Part shown: positions 45,491 through 55,250 of the stretch, piece by piece
Layout: each line of letters starts with the position of its first letter
How positions within the stretch are numbered: the stretch's first letter is position 1
NCBI GenBank assembly: GCA_004322215.1
Contig: SCSM01000004.1
Location: 1-59,305, forward strand
DNA length: 59,305 nucleotides
From: Bacteroidota bacterium
Lineage (GTDB): Bacteria > Bacteroidota > Ignavibacteria > Kapaibacteriales > UBA2268
Direction: 5' to 3'
The notes under the pieces: model-generated
What the model was told of the DNA's origin: nothing
The model's input: only the letters and a program-made list of their open reading frames with translations
Databases searched by the model: none
Program-made: the position numbers and the translations under genes

Positions 45491-46414
45491 TCATTTGAAA
45501 TTCTTTTTAAAATAATCAACTGTATCTCTCAAACCATCATCCAATGAAACAGTAGGTTCCCAACCATGATGTTTATTTATTTTATTATAAGAGCATACAC
45601 TTCTTCTCTGCTCTCCGGCTTTGGGTTCAGCATGTATTTCATTGCAGTCAGATTTAGTCAATTCTTTTAATTTTTTAAAAATATAATTTACGTCATGTTC
45701 GATGCCGGTTGCCACATTGTAAATCCCTGAAACATTATCATTCAAAGCCAGAAGATTGGCTTTAACTACATCCGATACGAAAATATAATCTCTCGTGTTT
45801 AAGCCGTCACCATTAATTACAGGTTGATTTCCGAGTAGCATTTTATTAATAAAAATAGCTACAACACCTGCTTCCCCATGTGGATTCTGCCTTGGCCCGT
45901 AAACATTGGCATATCTGAATGCAACATGGTCAATACCATAAACTTCTTTGTAATAGAAAAGATACTTTTCTATTGCAAGCTTAGCAATACCATAGGGGGA
46001 ACAGGGATTTGTCGGATGTTTTTCGTCAGCGGGGAAGCAATCCTGCTCACCATAAATGGCACCACCTGATGAAGCGAAAATTATTTTTTTTACAGCATAA
46101 TTTTTTGCGGATTCATATAAGTTCAAACTACCAAGAATGTTTGTATTTGCATCAAAACATGGATTATCAACTGAAAATCGGACATTCATTTGAGCGGCAT
46201 GATGATTTAATATATCGAACTTTTCTTTTTTAAACAGTTCATCAACTTTCTCATCATTTATATCCATTTCAATTAGAGTTGCTTTAAGATTTACATTTTC
46301 CCTTCTGCCGGTCGAAAAATTATCAATGATAAATACATCATGACCTCCACTGATGTAAGCATCAACTATATGAGAAGCAATAAAACCCGCACCGCCTGTA
46401 ACAAGTATTTTCAT
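45491..46414 (-). CDS. NAD-dependent UDP-hexose epimerase (GalE-like SDR)
   Basis: A 307-residue extended short-chain dehydrogenase. The dinucleotide motif GGAGFIASH (7-15) has the GxxGxxA pattern, and the catalytic residues Ser115/116, Tyr141 and Lys145 (YGIAK) are present. It is shorter than classic GalE and reads like the UDP-glucose 4-epimerase class of polysaccharide clusters, supplying UDP-galactose or a similar sugar. It is the last clear polysaccharide gene, 37 bases after the fucosyltransferase gene. Confidence 0.83.
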   Translation of the reverse strand: MKILVTGGAGFIASHIVDAYISGGHDVFIIDNFSTGRRENVNLKATLIEMDINDEKVDELFKKEKFDILNHHAAQMNVRFSVDNPCFDANTNILGSLNLYESAKNYAVKKIIFASSGGAIYGEQDCFPADEKHPTNPCSPYGIAKLAIEKYLFYYKEVYGIDHVAFRYANVYGPRQNPHGEAGVVAIFINKMLLGNQPVINGDGLNTRDYIFVSDVVKANLLALNDNVSGIYNVATGIEHDVNYIFKKLKELTKSDCNEIHAEPKAGEQRRSVCSYNKINKHHGWEPTVSLDDGLRDTVDYFKKNFK

Positions 46415-46451
46415 AATATTAATTTAAAATTTTAAAATTCATAATCCAAAA

Positions 46452-47330
46452 TTATAAAATTGTCCATTTCTCAGGATACAAATCCTTAGTATCAGCTTTA
46501 TATTCATTGAACCACCTTTTAGGTGCAATGATTATTTTATTTCCATTTCTGCAAAGCCAGGCACCCCACCAGGAGAAGGAACTGTTTGCAATAATGTGGT
46601 GTTTGCACAAACTCAAAAGACGCATATCTTCAAAATCATTTTGTCCGGAATTATGATTAACAAATGTCATTGGAAATGATGTTTGAAGATTCTCTCTTGC
46701 CCATTCCGGCTCATCAGAAAAGACATAGAGATGAGGTTGTTCCACGCTCTTTGAAAGATATTTAACAGCATTTAAATAATAATCAATTCCGCAAACTCCG
46801 TGCATAATATTTGTTAATTTATTCGATACATAGTCGCCGCGACGTATGTGAATACTTATTGAATTGCTATCCTGAATTTGCACAGCTAATTTTTCATTCA
46901 TTCCTTCAATCTTTTCGTGAAAGGAAAATTCATTTAATATAATTGATTCAATACCATTAAAATATTTTTCACTCTGCCAGTAACCGCTAATGTATATTTC
47001 AGGTGGCAGGTATAAAAACTTTTCATCAAAATGGAAATGATGTTCATAATATATTTTTCTTCTTTTCAGAGGCAATAATCTACCGACTCTTTCTCGCAGA
47101 ATCATCAAAGATTTCGATTTGTTCTTTCCAATAAATTTTGATATTTCTTCATCCGACGCTATTTGTGATGTAATATTAAAATGGTTTAGCGAATACCAAC
47201 GATGAGCATAGAATTGAAAATCGCTAATGTCGAGTTTCAGTTCAACACCATGATGTTCGGCAAGAGACTTCCCTGCCGCATACTGGAACATTTGGTTTCC
47301 GATTCCACCTATTAATTTAGTAATTATCAT
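46452..47330 (-). CDS. Alpha-1,2-fucosyltransferase (GT11 family)
   Basis: A 292-residue cytosolic glycosyltransferase. GT11 landmarks are the N-terminal GGIGNQMFQYA (8-18), the GDP-fucose-binding HIRRGDY (161-167) and NSSFSWWGAWL (249-259). The enzyme should add L-fucose from GDP-fucose, typically in alpha-1,2 linkage to galactose. It directly abuts the methyltransferase gene upstream, with no intervening bases. GDP-fucose is made by gmd and fcl in the same operon, which closes a consistent pathway. Confidence 0.9.
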   Translation of the reverse strand: MIITKLIGGIGNQMFQYAAGKSLAEHHGVELKLDISDFQFYAHRWYSLNHFNITSQIASDEEISKFIGKNKSKSLMILRERVGRLLPLKRRKIYYEHHFHFDEKFLYLPPEIYISGYWQSEKYFNGIESIILNEFSFHEKIEGMNEKLAVQIQDSNSISIHIRRGDYVSNKLTNIMHGVCGIDYYLNAVKYLSKSVEQPHLYVFSDEPEWARENLQTSFPMTFVNHNSGQNDFEDMRLLSLCKHHIIANSSFSWWGAWLCRNGNKIIIAPKRWFNEYKADTKDLYPEKWTIL

Positions 47331-48086
47331 CTATATCTTTTTTGCTAAAATATGATAACCATAACATAATAATTCTTCTGAGCCATTATTTTTTCTGCTC
47401 AATCTGCCTAAAATAAATAATAAAAATTTTATAAATAACCTGCTAAAAATAAGACTTTTATTTGAATACTTTTTCGCAACTTCGGGAAGCCGTCTTAATT
47501 CCTGTGCCATATATTCAAAATAGTTCCCATTTCTTTCGATTTCTATTATCCCGAATCCATTATCTATGAGATGTTTTTCATAAAAGTATTTATTGAATCC
47601 TGTCGAAAAATGATAAGGAGCAAAATGAGTCAGACTGTTGAAGGGTGCTGTTAATATTAAATTCCCCCCTTTTTTCAGCAACCTGGTAAATTCCTTAATC
47701 ACTAATACAGGTTCGGGAACATGCTCGAGTACCTCGACACAAAGAATCACATCAATCGATTCATTTTCTAAAGGAATAGAAGTTATATCACTTACAATAT
47801 CAATATTCGATTGGTCCCAGCTGCCCGTCTGCAAGCCGGAGCCATCACCGCTTCCGTCATATTGGGCAAAATCCTGTGAGACGTAATTAAGATGACTGCA
47901 ATAATTTTTATACTTCAGCTCACCTGCTCCTGCATCGAGAATTGTTAAACCGGGAGAAAGTTTCTGAAGCTGTTCCTTAATCCAATTTTCTCTATTCTCT
48001 TCATTAAATCTTCCGACCTTACCTCTTGCAAAAACATTATGGTAAAGCCATGTGATAAATTTATTTTGTTTTAGTATTTCTTTCAT
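47331..48086 (-). CDS. SAM-dependent methyltransferase, polysaccharide cluster
   Basis: A 251-residue class I methyltransferase: motif I LTILDAGAGELKY (SAM loop), an acidic pattern DVILCVEVLEHVPEP in the middle and LLKKGGNLILTAPFNS after it. A C-terminal basic/hydrophobic helix may attach it to the membrane. It overlaps the GT4 gene by four bases. In this context it probably methylates a sugar or lipid-linked glycan, but the substrate is unknown. Confidence 0.78.
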   Translation of the reverse strand: MKEILKQNKFITWLYHNVFARGKVGRFNEENRENWIKEQLQKLSPGLTILDAGAGELKYKNYCSHLNYVSQDFAQYDGSGDGSGLQTGSWDQSNIDIVSDITSIPLENESIDVILCVEVLEHVPEPVLVIKEFTRLLKKGGNLILTAPFNSLTHFAPYHFSTGFNKYFYEKHLIDNGFGIIEIERNGNYFEYMAQELRRLPEVAKKYSNKSLIFSRLFIKFLLFILGRLSRKNNGSEELLCYGYHILAKKI

Positions 48087-49228
48087 GCAGACTGCAATCT
48101 TGTAATTAAATCATTAAAGCCCATACCATACTGACTCCACGGACGTTCTTCATTTCTCATCTTTGCAGAATTAACAAGTTTATTAATTTCTTCATCGCTT
48201 AAGTTAAGAGCAGAAATAATTGCATTTCCCAAACCATTATGAGTGTCTTCAATAAAAATAACTGCATCTTTAGCCATATCAATTGAGGCACCGTATTTTC
48301 TCACAATAACAGGGACATTATAGCTGATTGCAGTTCTGACAACTGCTGAAGTCATGTACTCATGAGCATCATTGATAACAAAATCGGAAGCACTGAAAAT
48401 AGTTCTCAACTTTTCATTCGGAAGCAGTTCATCATAAACTTTAATTTTATCGTTTTTCACAGGAACATATTTACCGACACCCATTCCGGCGACAATCAGC
48501 CGAGCATCATCTTTTGCAAATTTGATGAAATACTGTACTACTTCAGAAGGATTCCTGTTTTTTCTTGCTGTACCTATATATGAAATTATTCTGGTATTTT
48601 TATTTAATGATAATATTTCTCTTGCATCGGATTTAGGTATTATATCACCATGAAACTTTGTATAATCGCCAAGGTATGTTATAGCGTAAGGTTTATCTGA
48701 TTGATAGAAATTCCTGATTAATAGAACAGAAGATTCCTCCTGTGTCTGGAAAGCAGAAGAGATTTCAAATACTTTTCCTTTCAAATAATTGTCACACTCC
48801 GCAAGCCCGGGTTCTGTAAAACTGTGAGAAACAAGTTCATGAACCTGGTAAATAACTTTAATATTAGAAATTAAAAGTTTATTACTCCAATCATCAATCA
48901 TAGATTTAACAGAAGTTGTAATACCATTTGCTAATTTCTTTCTTAATGCAAATGGAATAATTTTAGAAACTATAGATGTTAAAATCCTTCCTGAAGGATT
49001 CTGATTGATAAAAAAAGTAGTAAGTGTTTCAGTCCAGTGTATAATAATTGCATCAGGACCTATATTATTGACTAATTCGGTATTAAATAAATCTTCGGCA
49101 TTTAATCCTATGACATACCATCCGGCTTCTTTCAGTGAACCTGCCCAGGTCGAGAGCAAAGGATGCATCACAGCACTCCATTGGTCTTTAAGATATGGAT
49201 TGGGAAAAACTGCTACTGTTTTTGGCAT
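48083..49228 (-). CDS. GT4-like glycosyltransferase
   Basis: A 381-residue GT-B enzyme. The N-terminal half starts at VAVFPNPYLKDQWSAVMHP and includes IIHWTETL. The C-terminal half has ISYIGTARKNRNP, VAGMGVGKYVP and the DFVINDAHEYMTSAVVRTA donor-site region, which lacks the strict EX7E pair. It is presumably cytosolic or peripheral at the membrane and adds one sugar to the glycan. It overlaps the methyltransferase gene downstream by four bases and lies nine bases after the gmd-like gene. Confidence 0.7.
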   Translation of the reverse strand: MPKTVAVFPNPYLKDQWSAVMHPLLSTWAGSLKEAGWYVIGLNAEDLFNTELVNNIGPDAIIIHWTETLTTFFINQNPSGRILTSIVSKIIPFALRKKLANGITTSVKSMIDDWSNKLLISNIKVIYQVHELVSHSFTEPGLAECDNYLKGKVFEISSAFQTQEESSVLLIRNFYQSDKPYAITYLGDYTKFHGDIIPKSDAREILSLNKNTRIISYIGTARKNRNPSEVVQYFIKFAKDDARLIVAGMGVGKYVPVKNDKIKVYDELLPNEKLRTIFSASDFVINDAHEYMTSAVVRTAISYNVPVIVRKYGASIDMAKDAVIFIEDTHNGLGNAIISALNLSDEEINKLVNSAKMRNEERPWSQYGMGFNDLITRLQSA

Positions 49229-49237
49229 AAAATTCTA

Positions 49238-50209
49238 TCAGATATAATTTTTCAATTCTTCTTCGATTAATAAATCCAACACCTCATTAAAGCTTTTATT
49301 ATAACTCCAACCCAGCTTTTGTTTAGATTTTGAATTATCACCGTAAATATCCTGAATATCAGTCGGACGATATAGGTTGTAATCCAATTCGAGCTTGCTC
49401 ATTGGAATTGAAAATTTATTAAAAACATATTCTATAATTTCTCTTAATGAGATTGATTTCCCGGAACAAACAACAAAATCATCAGGATTATTCTGCTGCA
49501 GCATCAGCCAAATTGCATTTACATAATCGGGAGAATAGCCGAAATCTCTCTTAATATCAATATTCCCGACTTTTAAAGTTTTTCTTTTGTTATTTGCAAT
49601 TTCAATACTGTTTGTAATTACTTTTTTAACAAAATAATTTTTTGTGCGGAGATAAGATTCATGATTGAACAAAATGCCGCTCCATGCTTTGATTCCATAA
49701 GATTCACGGTAGTTTACGGTAATCCAGTGAGCAGATGCTTTCGATACGGCATAAGGGCTGAGAGGATGTATCCTGCTTTCTTCGTTAATCGGCAAATCTT
49801 CTACTTTCCCATACATTTCACTTGTTGATGCCTGGTAAAATTTAATATTTTTATCAATTATTTTTATACTCTCGAGAATATTCAGAACTGATACTATATT
49901 AAAAGATATAGTACCAATAGGTTGTTCAAATGATTTTCCGACAGAACTTTGTGCAGCGAGGTTATATACTTCATTCGGCTGGTATTTCTGAATTACATGC
50001 AATACATTTGATAAATCAGTCAAATCGCATACATCCAATTGAATTTGAGAATCTATAACAAGATATTGCAAATTCTTTGTAGAAGATTCCGAAAGTCCTC
50101 TTGTTAAGCCAATCACTTCATAACCTTTTTCGAGAAGTAACCGGCTAAGATAAGAGCCGTCCTGCCCTGTTATTCCAGTTATTAATGCTTTTTTTGAATT
50201 CATAATCAA
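49238..50209 (-). CDS. GDP-mannose 4,6-dehydratase-like SDR (second copy)
   Basis: A 323-residue SDR related to Gmd: [21 protein letters not shown] at the start with the GxxGxxG-type loop, catalytic Thr129, Glu131, Tyr153 and Lys157 (YAVSK), and FNHESYLRTKN where Gmd has [10 protein letters not shown]. The last difference and the shorter length set it apart from the gene at 52923. It may be a GDP-6-deoxy-hexose reductase (Rmd-like) or a dehydratase of related specificity. Four bases of overlap with the upstream methyltransferase gene tie it to the operon. Confidence 0.7.
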   Translation of the reverse strand: MIMNSKKALITGITGQDGSYLSRLLLEKGYEVIGLTRGLSESSTKNLQYLVIDSQIQLDVCDLTDLSNVLHVIQKYQPNEVYNLAAQSSVGKSFEQPIGTISFNIVSVLNILESIKIIDKNIKFYQASTSEMYGKVEDLPINEESRIHPLSPYAVSKASAHWITVNYRESYGIKAWSGILFNHESYLRTKNYFVKKVITNSIEIANNKRKTLKVGNIDIKRDFGYSPDYVNAIWLMLQQNNPDDFVVCSGKSISLREIIEYVFNKFSIPMSKLELDYNLYRPTDIQDIYGDNSKSKQKLGWSYNKSFNEVLDLLIEEELKNYI

Positions 50210-50976
50210 TTTTTCCGAAAAGCAAGAAAAATAAATGTATATTCCCTATTAACGGCTTCCCATCGTACTGCTTTTTCCATAGTTTTGGTATCGAGCTTGT
50301 CGCACAAAGTAAAACCGTTCACAGATGCTTTATTACAAATATCTTCGATTTCCATTTTCTGAAATACTTTCATTTGTGATTGACCAGGACCATAAGGATA
50401 AATGCCATCACAATTAATATAATCATCCCAAAAATCTGTTGTGATTAATAACAATCCGTTTTTCTTTAATATCCTGTTCATTTCCTGAAAAAACTTTTCA
50501 ATATTTATTCCATGCTCTATGACTGATAAACTCAATACAGCCCGGAAAAAATCATCCTGATAATTTGTATTCTCAATATTTTGTACACTGAATTTCACTT
50601 TGCTGTTTTTTACTTTTGCATACATTGTCATATCAACAATATCGCATGCAAATAATTCATTGTACCCGAAATTAGAAAGTGAGTTCAGCACTGAACTGTC
50701 AGGGCTTCCACCTGCATCGAGAATTGGCATGCCCGGAGTACATTCACGAAGGAGATAAAACATACATTTCAGAGTATCCCAATTTTTTTGTGGGTCTAAA
50801 TGAGGATGAAAACCCAGGAATTCTGTTAACCGGGTTGCGCTGATTATTTCATTTTTAGATTTTAGAGTATTACATTCAAATATCCCGGATAAGAGATTTA
50901 CAGAGTCAACAGACAACTTAGGGTCTTTGCTGACTTTCACATTTCTTTGAAGAAGCTCTTTAATTGTTTTAATCAC
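50206..50976 (-). CDS. SAM-dependent methyltransferase, polysaccharide cluster
   Basis: A 256-residue class I methyltransferase with motif I PILDAGGSPDSSVL (Gly-rich loop), then SLSVIEHGINIEKF and LLLITTDFWDDYI. It starts with GTG and overlaps the GT2 gene by GTGA. The first 60 residues are charged and without match. The substrate is unknown; together with two other methyltransferases it suggests a methylated glycan. Confidence 0.72.
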   Translation of the reverse strand: MIKTIKELLQRNVKVSKDPKLSVDSVNLLSGIFECNTLKSKNEIISATRLTEFLGFHPHLDPQKNWDTLKCMFYLLRECTPGMPILDAGGSPDSSVLNSLSNFGYNELFACDIVDMTMYAKVKNSKVKFSVQNIENTNYQDDFFRAVLSLSVIEHGINIEKFFQEMNRILKKNGLLLITTDFWDDYINCDGIYPYGPGQSQMKVFQKMEIEDICNKASVNGFTLCDKLDTKTMEKAVRWEAVNREYTFIFLAFRKN

Positions 50977-51857
50977 TCGGATTTCCCTGATATAATTGAA
51001 CGTGCTTTATATTTAAGTCGCACAAAACCTGACTCCTTCCTGAATATTTTAACAGTATCTGTTTCATCAACAAATCCCTTTTCGATTAATGAAGACCTGT
51101 TCTCCGGTGAAAAATCCATTTCAGGATAAACAGCACTCCATTTCTTTATGAAGTTTGAATTATCAGATTCAAAGCTGTCCAGATTCTTTACCCTGGTTTT
51201 GTTATTAGCATGCATATAATGTTCTATGAATGAATTGTCTGAAATCAATAATTTATAACCTGCATGGTTTAATTTGAATGACAGGTCAACGTCCCCGGCA
51301 TAGAACATAAAATTATCTTCGTCGATGAAGCCAACTTTGTCCAGTGCATCTCTAAGAAACAAACCATGGTTGACATTGATTAATCCATAGAATTTAAATA
51401 CAACATATTTTTCAAATTCGGGCCAGTTCCTCCAATAGAAAGCAAGTGCACCTGCATTTACTCCTTTTTTCAATTCATTTTCAAATTTAGCATAACCAAA
51501 CTTAATTGCACCCGGGATGACAAGACAATCATCACTCAGCATGCAAATATATTTACCCTGTGAAGATTTAAATCCAAGATTCATGAAATATCCCCATGAG
51601 CGGCGTTCAATTGATTTACCTTCCCATTTTCCCCAATTATGCTGAACGATTGTTATTATATCCTTCTGTTTCATAAGCCATTCCAAACTTCCATCATTCG
51701 AACCACCGTCAATTACAATTATTTCATGTGGGAAGTCAGCATCTTTCATTTCATTCCTGATTGATTGAACAGTATATTTCAGAAACTTCAGCCGGTTGTA
51801 ACTACCGAGAACTACACTGACTCCTGAGCTATTCATCTTTTCACGAAATGTCATCAA
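50973..51857 (-). CDS. GT2-family glycosyltransferase
   Basis: A 294-residue GT-A enzyme: VSVVLGSYNRL at 14-24, the nucleotide-binding DGGSNDGS, and the SDDC motif (metal-binding DxD-like) in CMLSDDCLV. A later FIDEDNFMFYAGDVDLSFKL block is the acceptor-side signature. It should transfer a sugar to the growing glycan at the membrane face. The gene overlaps fcl and the methyltransferase gene by four bases on either side. Confidence 0.85.
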   Translation of the reverse strand: MMTFREKMNSSGVSVVLGSYNRLKFLKYTVQSIRNEMKDADFPHEIIVIDGGSNDGSLEWLMKQKDIITIVQHNWGKWEGKSIERRSWGYFMNLGFKSSQGKYICMLSDDCLVIPGAIKFGYAKFENELKKGVNAGALAFYWRNWPEFEKYVVFKFYGLINVNHGLFLRDALDKVGFIDEDNFMFYAGDVDLSFKLNHAGYKLLISDNSFIEHYMHANNKTRVKNLDSFESDNSNFIKKWSAVYPEMDFSPENRSSLIEKGFVDETDTVKIFRKESGFVRLKYKARSIISGKSE

Positions 51858-52939
51858 TATGATACTCCGAGTTTTTGTTCATATTCAGAAATTATCATTC
51901 TAACACCTTCCTGAAGTGAAATCCCTGGCTTCCATCCCAATTTGAATAACCTGCTGACATCCAGGAGTTTTTTATGAGTGCCTTCAGGTTTGTCTTTATC
52001 AAAAATAATGTCCTCATTATAGCCGACAATATCTTTAATCAAGTACACCAAATCACGAATTGTAATATCTTCGCCCGTACCTACATTTATAAATTCACCG
52101 ATATCATTGTATGAATAGTTTTCCATAAGGAATACACATGCTTCTGCCATATCGTCAACATGAAGAAATTCCCTGAACACATTTCCTGTTCCCCAGACTT
52201 TTATACCATTTTTAGTGATTCCGATTTTTTCCAATGATGAAATAATAGATTTTTCATCATCATAGTTTGCTGAATTGTCAATTCCAAAACCCAATTTATT
52301 AATTGAAAAATCTTTTATAATCAAATCGAATTTTTTTTCGTAAAGCAATTTCCCGAGAATTATTTTTCTTATCAAAGCAGGAAGAACGTGCGAAGTTTCA
52401 AGATTGTAATTATCATTTCTTCCATAAAGATTAGTCGGCATAACAGAAATAAAATTCGTTCCGTACTGTTCATTGTAATACCTGCAAAGCTTAATAGCTG
52501 CTATTTTTGCTATAGCATACGGTTCGTTAGTCGGCTCGAGTGTATCAGTAAGCAGATAATCTTCTTTCATTGGCTGGGGGGCAAACTTTGGATATATGCA
52601 GGATGAGCCGAGATTAATCAGTTTTTTCACTCCATATTTATAAGCAGAGTTAATAATGTTTGCAGATATGAGAATATTGTCATAAATAAATTCAGCTTTA
52701 TATGTATTATTCGCTACGATTCCACCGACTTTAGCAGCAGCATGAAAAACATACTCCGGCTTGTGCTTTTCAAATAATCCTTCGACTAATTCCTGGCGCC
52801 TCAAATCAAGTTGTTTAATATCATATAATGTGAAATTTGAATAACCTTTATCCTTGAGATTTCTATGTAAAGCAGAACCAACCAGTCCCGTGTGCCCTGC
52901 TATATAAATATTCGACGAATAATTACCTTTCATTTTCAA
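51854..52939 (-). CDS. fcl: GDP-L-fucose synthase
   Basis: A 361-residue SDR that epimerises and reduces GDP-4-keto-6-deoxy-mannose to GDP-L-fucose. The [10 protein letters not shown] loop (15-24), SSCIYP with the catalytic Ser and Cys (112-117), Tyr141-Lys145 (YAIAK) and TNLYGRND (169-176) are typical. It is about 45 residues longer than E. coli WcaG because of an insert near 200-245 just before KVWGTG, which is usual in Bacteroidetes enzymes. It overlaps gmd by 17 bases. Confidence 0.92.
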   Translation of the reverse strand: MKMKGNYSSNIYIAGHTGLVGSALHRNLKDKGYSNFTLYDIKQLDLRRQELVEGLFEKHKPEYVFHAAAKVGGIVANNTYKAEFIYDNILISANIINSAYKYGVKKLINLGSSCIYPKFAPQPMKEDYLLTDTLEPTNEPYAIAKIAAIKLCRYYNEQYGTNFISVMPTNLYGRNDNYNLETSHVLPALIRKIILGKLLYEKKFDLIIKDFSINKLGFGIDNSANYDDEKSIISSLEKIGITKNGIKVWGTGNVFREFLHVDDMAEACVFLMENYSYNDIGEFINVGTGEDITIRDLVYLIKDIVGYNEDIIFDKDKPEGTHKKLLDVSRLFKLGWKPGISLQEGVRMIISEYEQKLGVSY

Positions 52940-54077
52940 CAGCTCCGAAACTAAGAGATTTATGTTCTGTCCAGTGCATACCTTTTTCCTTTACGGCTTT
53001 AAACCCTGCACCCTGTGTTTTTAAACCGAATATCAGCATATCATAATCCATCATGACTTCAACCAATTCATAGAAATTAACTTTTGGCTCCCATCCAAGC
53101 TTTTTGCGTGCTTTCGAAATATCAGCTTTCAGGTAATCAACATCGGTTGGTCTGAAATATCTTTTGTCAATTCCAATTACTTCCATTCCCGATTTCAAAT
53201 TTTCTTTCCATTGAGATTCGAAACTTTTGACTATACCTTTTTCTTCAACTCCTTTGCCTTTCCATTCAATTTCAACACCGCAATAAGAAAAAGCTTTTTC
53301 AAGGAAGTTTCTAACAGAATTACTCTCACCTGTGCCGACAACATAATCGTCAGCTTCATCCTGTTGCAGCATAATCCACATCATCTCTACATATTCGGGA
53401 GCAAAACCCCAGTCACGCTTTGAATCGAGATACCCGAGAAACAGCTTATCATGTTTTCCGGCTAATATTCTTGAAATTCCCCGTGTGATTTTGCGTGTAA
53501 CAAATGTCTCACCGCGTCTTGGAGATTCATGATTGAATAAAATACCATTACAGGAAAAAAGATTATATGCATTCCTGTAATTAACTGCCATCCAGTATGA
53601 ATAAAGTTTTGCAATGGCATAAGGGCTTTGCGGCTGAAATGCAGTATTTTCATTTTGTGGAGGCGGAGCAGAACCAAAAAGCTCAGATGAAGATGCCTGG
53701 TAGAATTTTGTTTTAATACCGCTTCTCCTGACCGCTTCCAAAATTCTTGTCGTTCCTAAGCCGGTTATGTTGCCTGTATATTCCGGCATATCGAATGATA
53801 CCCTGACGTGGCTTTGGGCACCGAGATGATAGATTTCATCAGGTATGATATTATAAATCATTTCAGTTAGCAATCCAGGGTCCGAAAGGTCACCATAATG
53901 AAGATACATATTTACCTTCCTTTCATGCGGGTCCTGGTATATATGGTCAAGCCGGTGTGTATTAAATGTGCTTGCCCTGCGTATTATGCCATGCACCTCA
54001 TACCCTTTTGAAAGGAGTAATTCGGCAAGATAAGAACCGTCCTGTCCTGTTATTCCTGTTATTAGAGCTTTTTTCAT
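52923..54077 (-). CDS. gmd: GDP-mannose 4,6-dehydratase
   Basis: A 384-residue SDR catalysing the first step from GDP-mannose to GDP-fucose. The loop [15 protein letters not shown] (8-22), Arg-containing [16 protein letters not shown] (30-45), the catalytic S-E/Y/K (Glu132, Tyr153, Lys157) and [17 protein letters not shown] (181-197) are exact family features. It is the second gene of the operon, 20 bases after the methyltransferase gene. Confidence 0.95.
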   Translation of the reverse strand: MKKALITGITGQDGSYLAELLLSKGYEVHGIIRRASTFNTHRLDHIYQDPHERKVNMYLHYGDLSDPGLLTEMIYNIIPDEIYHLGAQSHVRVSFDMPEYTGNITGLGTTRILEAVRRSGIKTKFYQASSSELFGSAPPPQNENTAFQPQSPYAIAKLYSYWMAVNYRNAYNLFSCNGILFNHESPRRGETFVTRKITRGISRILAGKHDKLFLGYLDSKRDWGFAPEYVEMMWIMLQQDEADDYVVGTGESNSVRNFLEKAFSYCGVEIEWKGKGVEEKGIVKSFESQWKENLKSGMEVIGIDKRYFRPTDVDYLKADISKARKKLGWEPKVNFYELVEVMMDYDMLIFGLKTQGAGFKAVKEKGMHWTEHKSLSFGAVENER

Positions 54078-54097
54078 TATTCACCAATCTAATGTTT

Positions 54098-54841
54098 TCA
54101 CTTCTTCTTTAATGTAACGAGAAGATAAACTCCCCCGTCCATCATTTTTGAATTAACGACCGCTTTACTTTCAAATTCTTTATTAATATTTATTTGCATT
54201 TTTGAATTATTGATAAAAAAGCATCCTGAATCTTCATAAAAGTTCCATTGATGTAAACCGCTGTAATTGTGCCTTATCCCTTCGTTTGTACTGTGGTATA
54301 GCACTACATAGGAATCTCTCTTCACAACTTTCAGCATTTGTCTTAGTGCCTCGACAGGGTTGAAACAATGGTCCAAGCTGTTGATTGCATGAACAATATC
54401 GAAAGAGTTTTCATCAAATTGCTCAGTCAGTTTTTCAGCATAACCAACCTGTGTACGAACCGGAGGTTGAATATTATTTTTATTCAATATCTCATTATAC
54501 TTAATTGCCAAAGGGTCAACGGCTGTAATATCAATTAATTTCCCGTTCCACTTTTTACCAAGCATCGTTACCGGACCTGCACCTACATCGAGAATCTTGG
54601 GAACAGAGCCATTCGGTATATATATAAGATTCTTAATATAATCCTGCAATTCGGAATCAGGATTGCAAAATAAATTGACATCTAGATTTTTAACGAAATT
54701 TTCCTGGTAATATACTTCACTTTTCTTCCCGATATTCCATATAAATTTATGTACACCCGAACCTGTACCTGACCTGCTTGAAAATAATCTCAAAATAAGC
54801 CGGTTAAATGCACCATTCAATATTTCAAACAATTTTTTCAC
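54098..54841 (-). CDS. SAM-dependent methyltransferase, first gene of the polysaccharide cluster
   Basis: A 247-residue class I methyltransferase: SAM loop KILDVGAGPVTML, then FDIVHAINSLDHCFNP and a Val/Leu-rich strand after it. It starts with GTG only four bases after the HepT stop, which places the HepT/MntA pair at the head of the same transcript. The substrate is unknown. Confidence 0.72.
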   Translation of the reverse strand: MKKLFEILNGAFNRLILRLFSSRSGTGSGVHKFIWNIGKKSEVYYQENFVKNLDVNLFCNPDSELQDYIKNLIYIPNGSVPKILDVGAGPVTMLGKKWNGKLIDITAVDPLAIKYNEILNKNNIQPPVRTQVGYAEKLTEQFDENSFDIVHAINSLDHCFNPVEALRQMLKVVKRDSYVVLYHSTNEGIRHNYSGLHQWNFYEDSGCFFINNSKMQININKEFESKAVVNSKMMDGGVYLLVTLKKK

Positions 54842-54845
54842 AATA

Positions 54846-55250
54846 TCACATTTCTTTTTTTAAATTCTCATAGACAACTATCATGGCATTAATATATTCC
54901 GGAACAATCTTATGATATATATTTAATGCAATTTCTTCATTATAAATGTGAACTATCTCATTTCTCAACTTTACCATTTCAATAAAAACCTGTTCATAAT
55001 TCTCAGGAATAATTCCAAATTGATAAGCCGACTTAAAACAATCTAAAGGAGAATTGCAATCAATACCCTTAACTTCAGACAAATATAATTTCATCACTTT
55101 CCACATAGTTTCATAGATATATTCAAAACGTTTTGAAGCAACCTCTATTAAAACTTCTAAGTCTAAATTTAAAGTCAGAAAATTTTGAAATTTCTTTAAA
55201 GCTTTTTCAAAACTTGCTAATCTTTTCAGGTATTTTTCGGAGAATGCCAT
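54846..55250 (-). CDS. HepT-type HEPN toxin (HI0074-like)
   Basis: A 134-residue helical protein of the nucleotidyltransferase-substrate-binding (HI0074) HEPN family. The catalytic HEPN motif Rx4HxY is perfect: Arg96, His101 and Tyr103 in RNEIVHIY. In studied cases this family is an RNase inactivated by AMPylation of that Tyr by the MntA partner. It overlaps the mntA-like gene by 25 bases. Confidence 0.87.
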   Translation of the reverse strand: MAFSEKYLKRLASFEKALKKFQNFLTLNLDLEVLIEVASKRFEYIYETMWKVMKLYLSEVKGIDCNSPLDCFKSAYQFGIIPENYEQVFIEMVKLRNEIVHIYNEEIALNIYHKIVPEYINAMIVVYENLKKEM

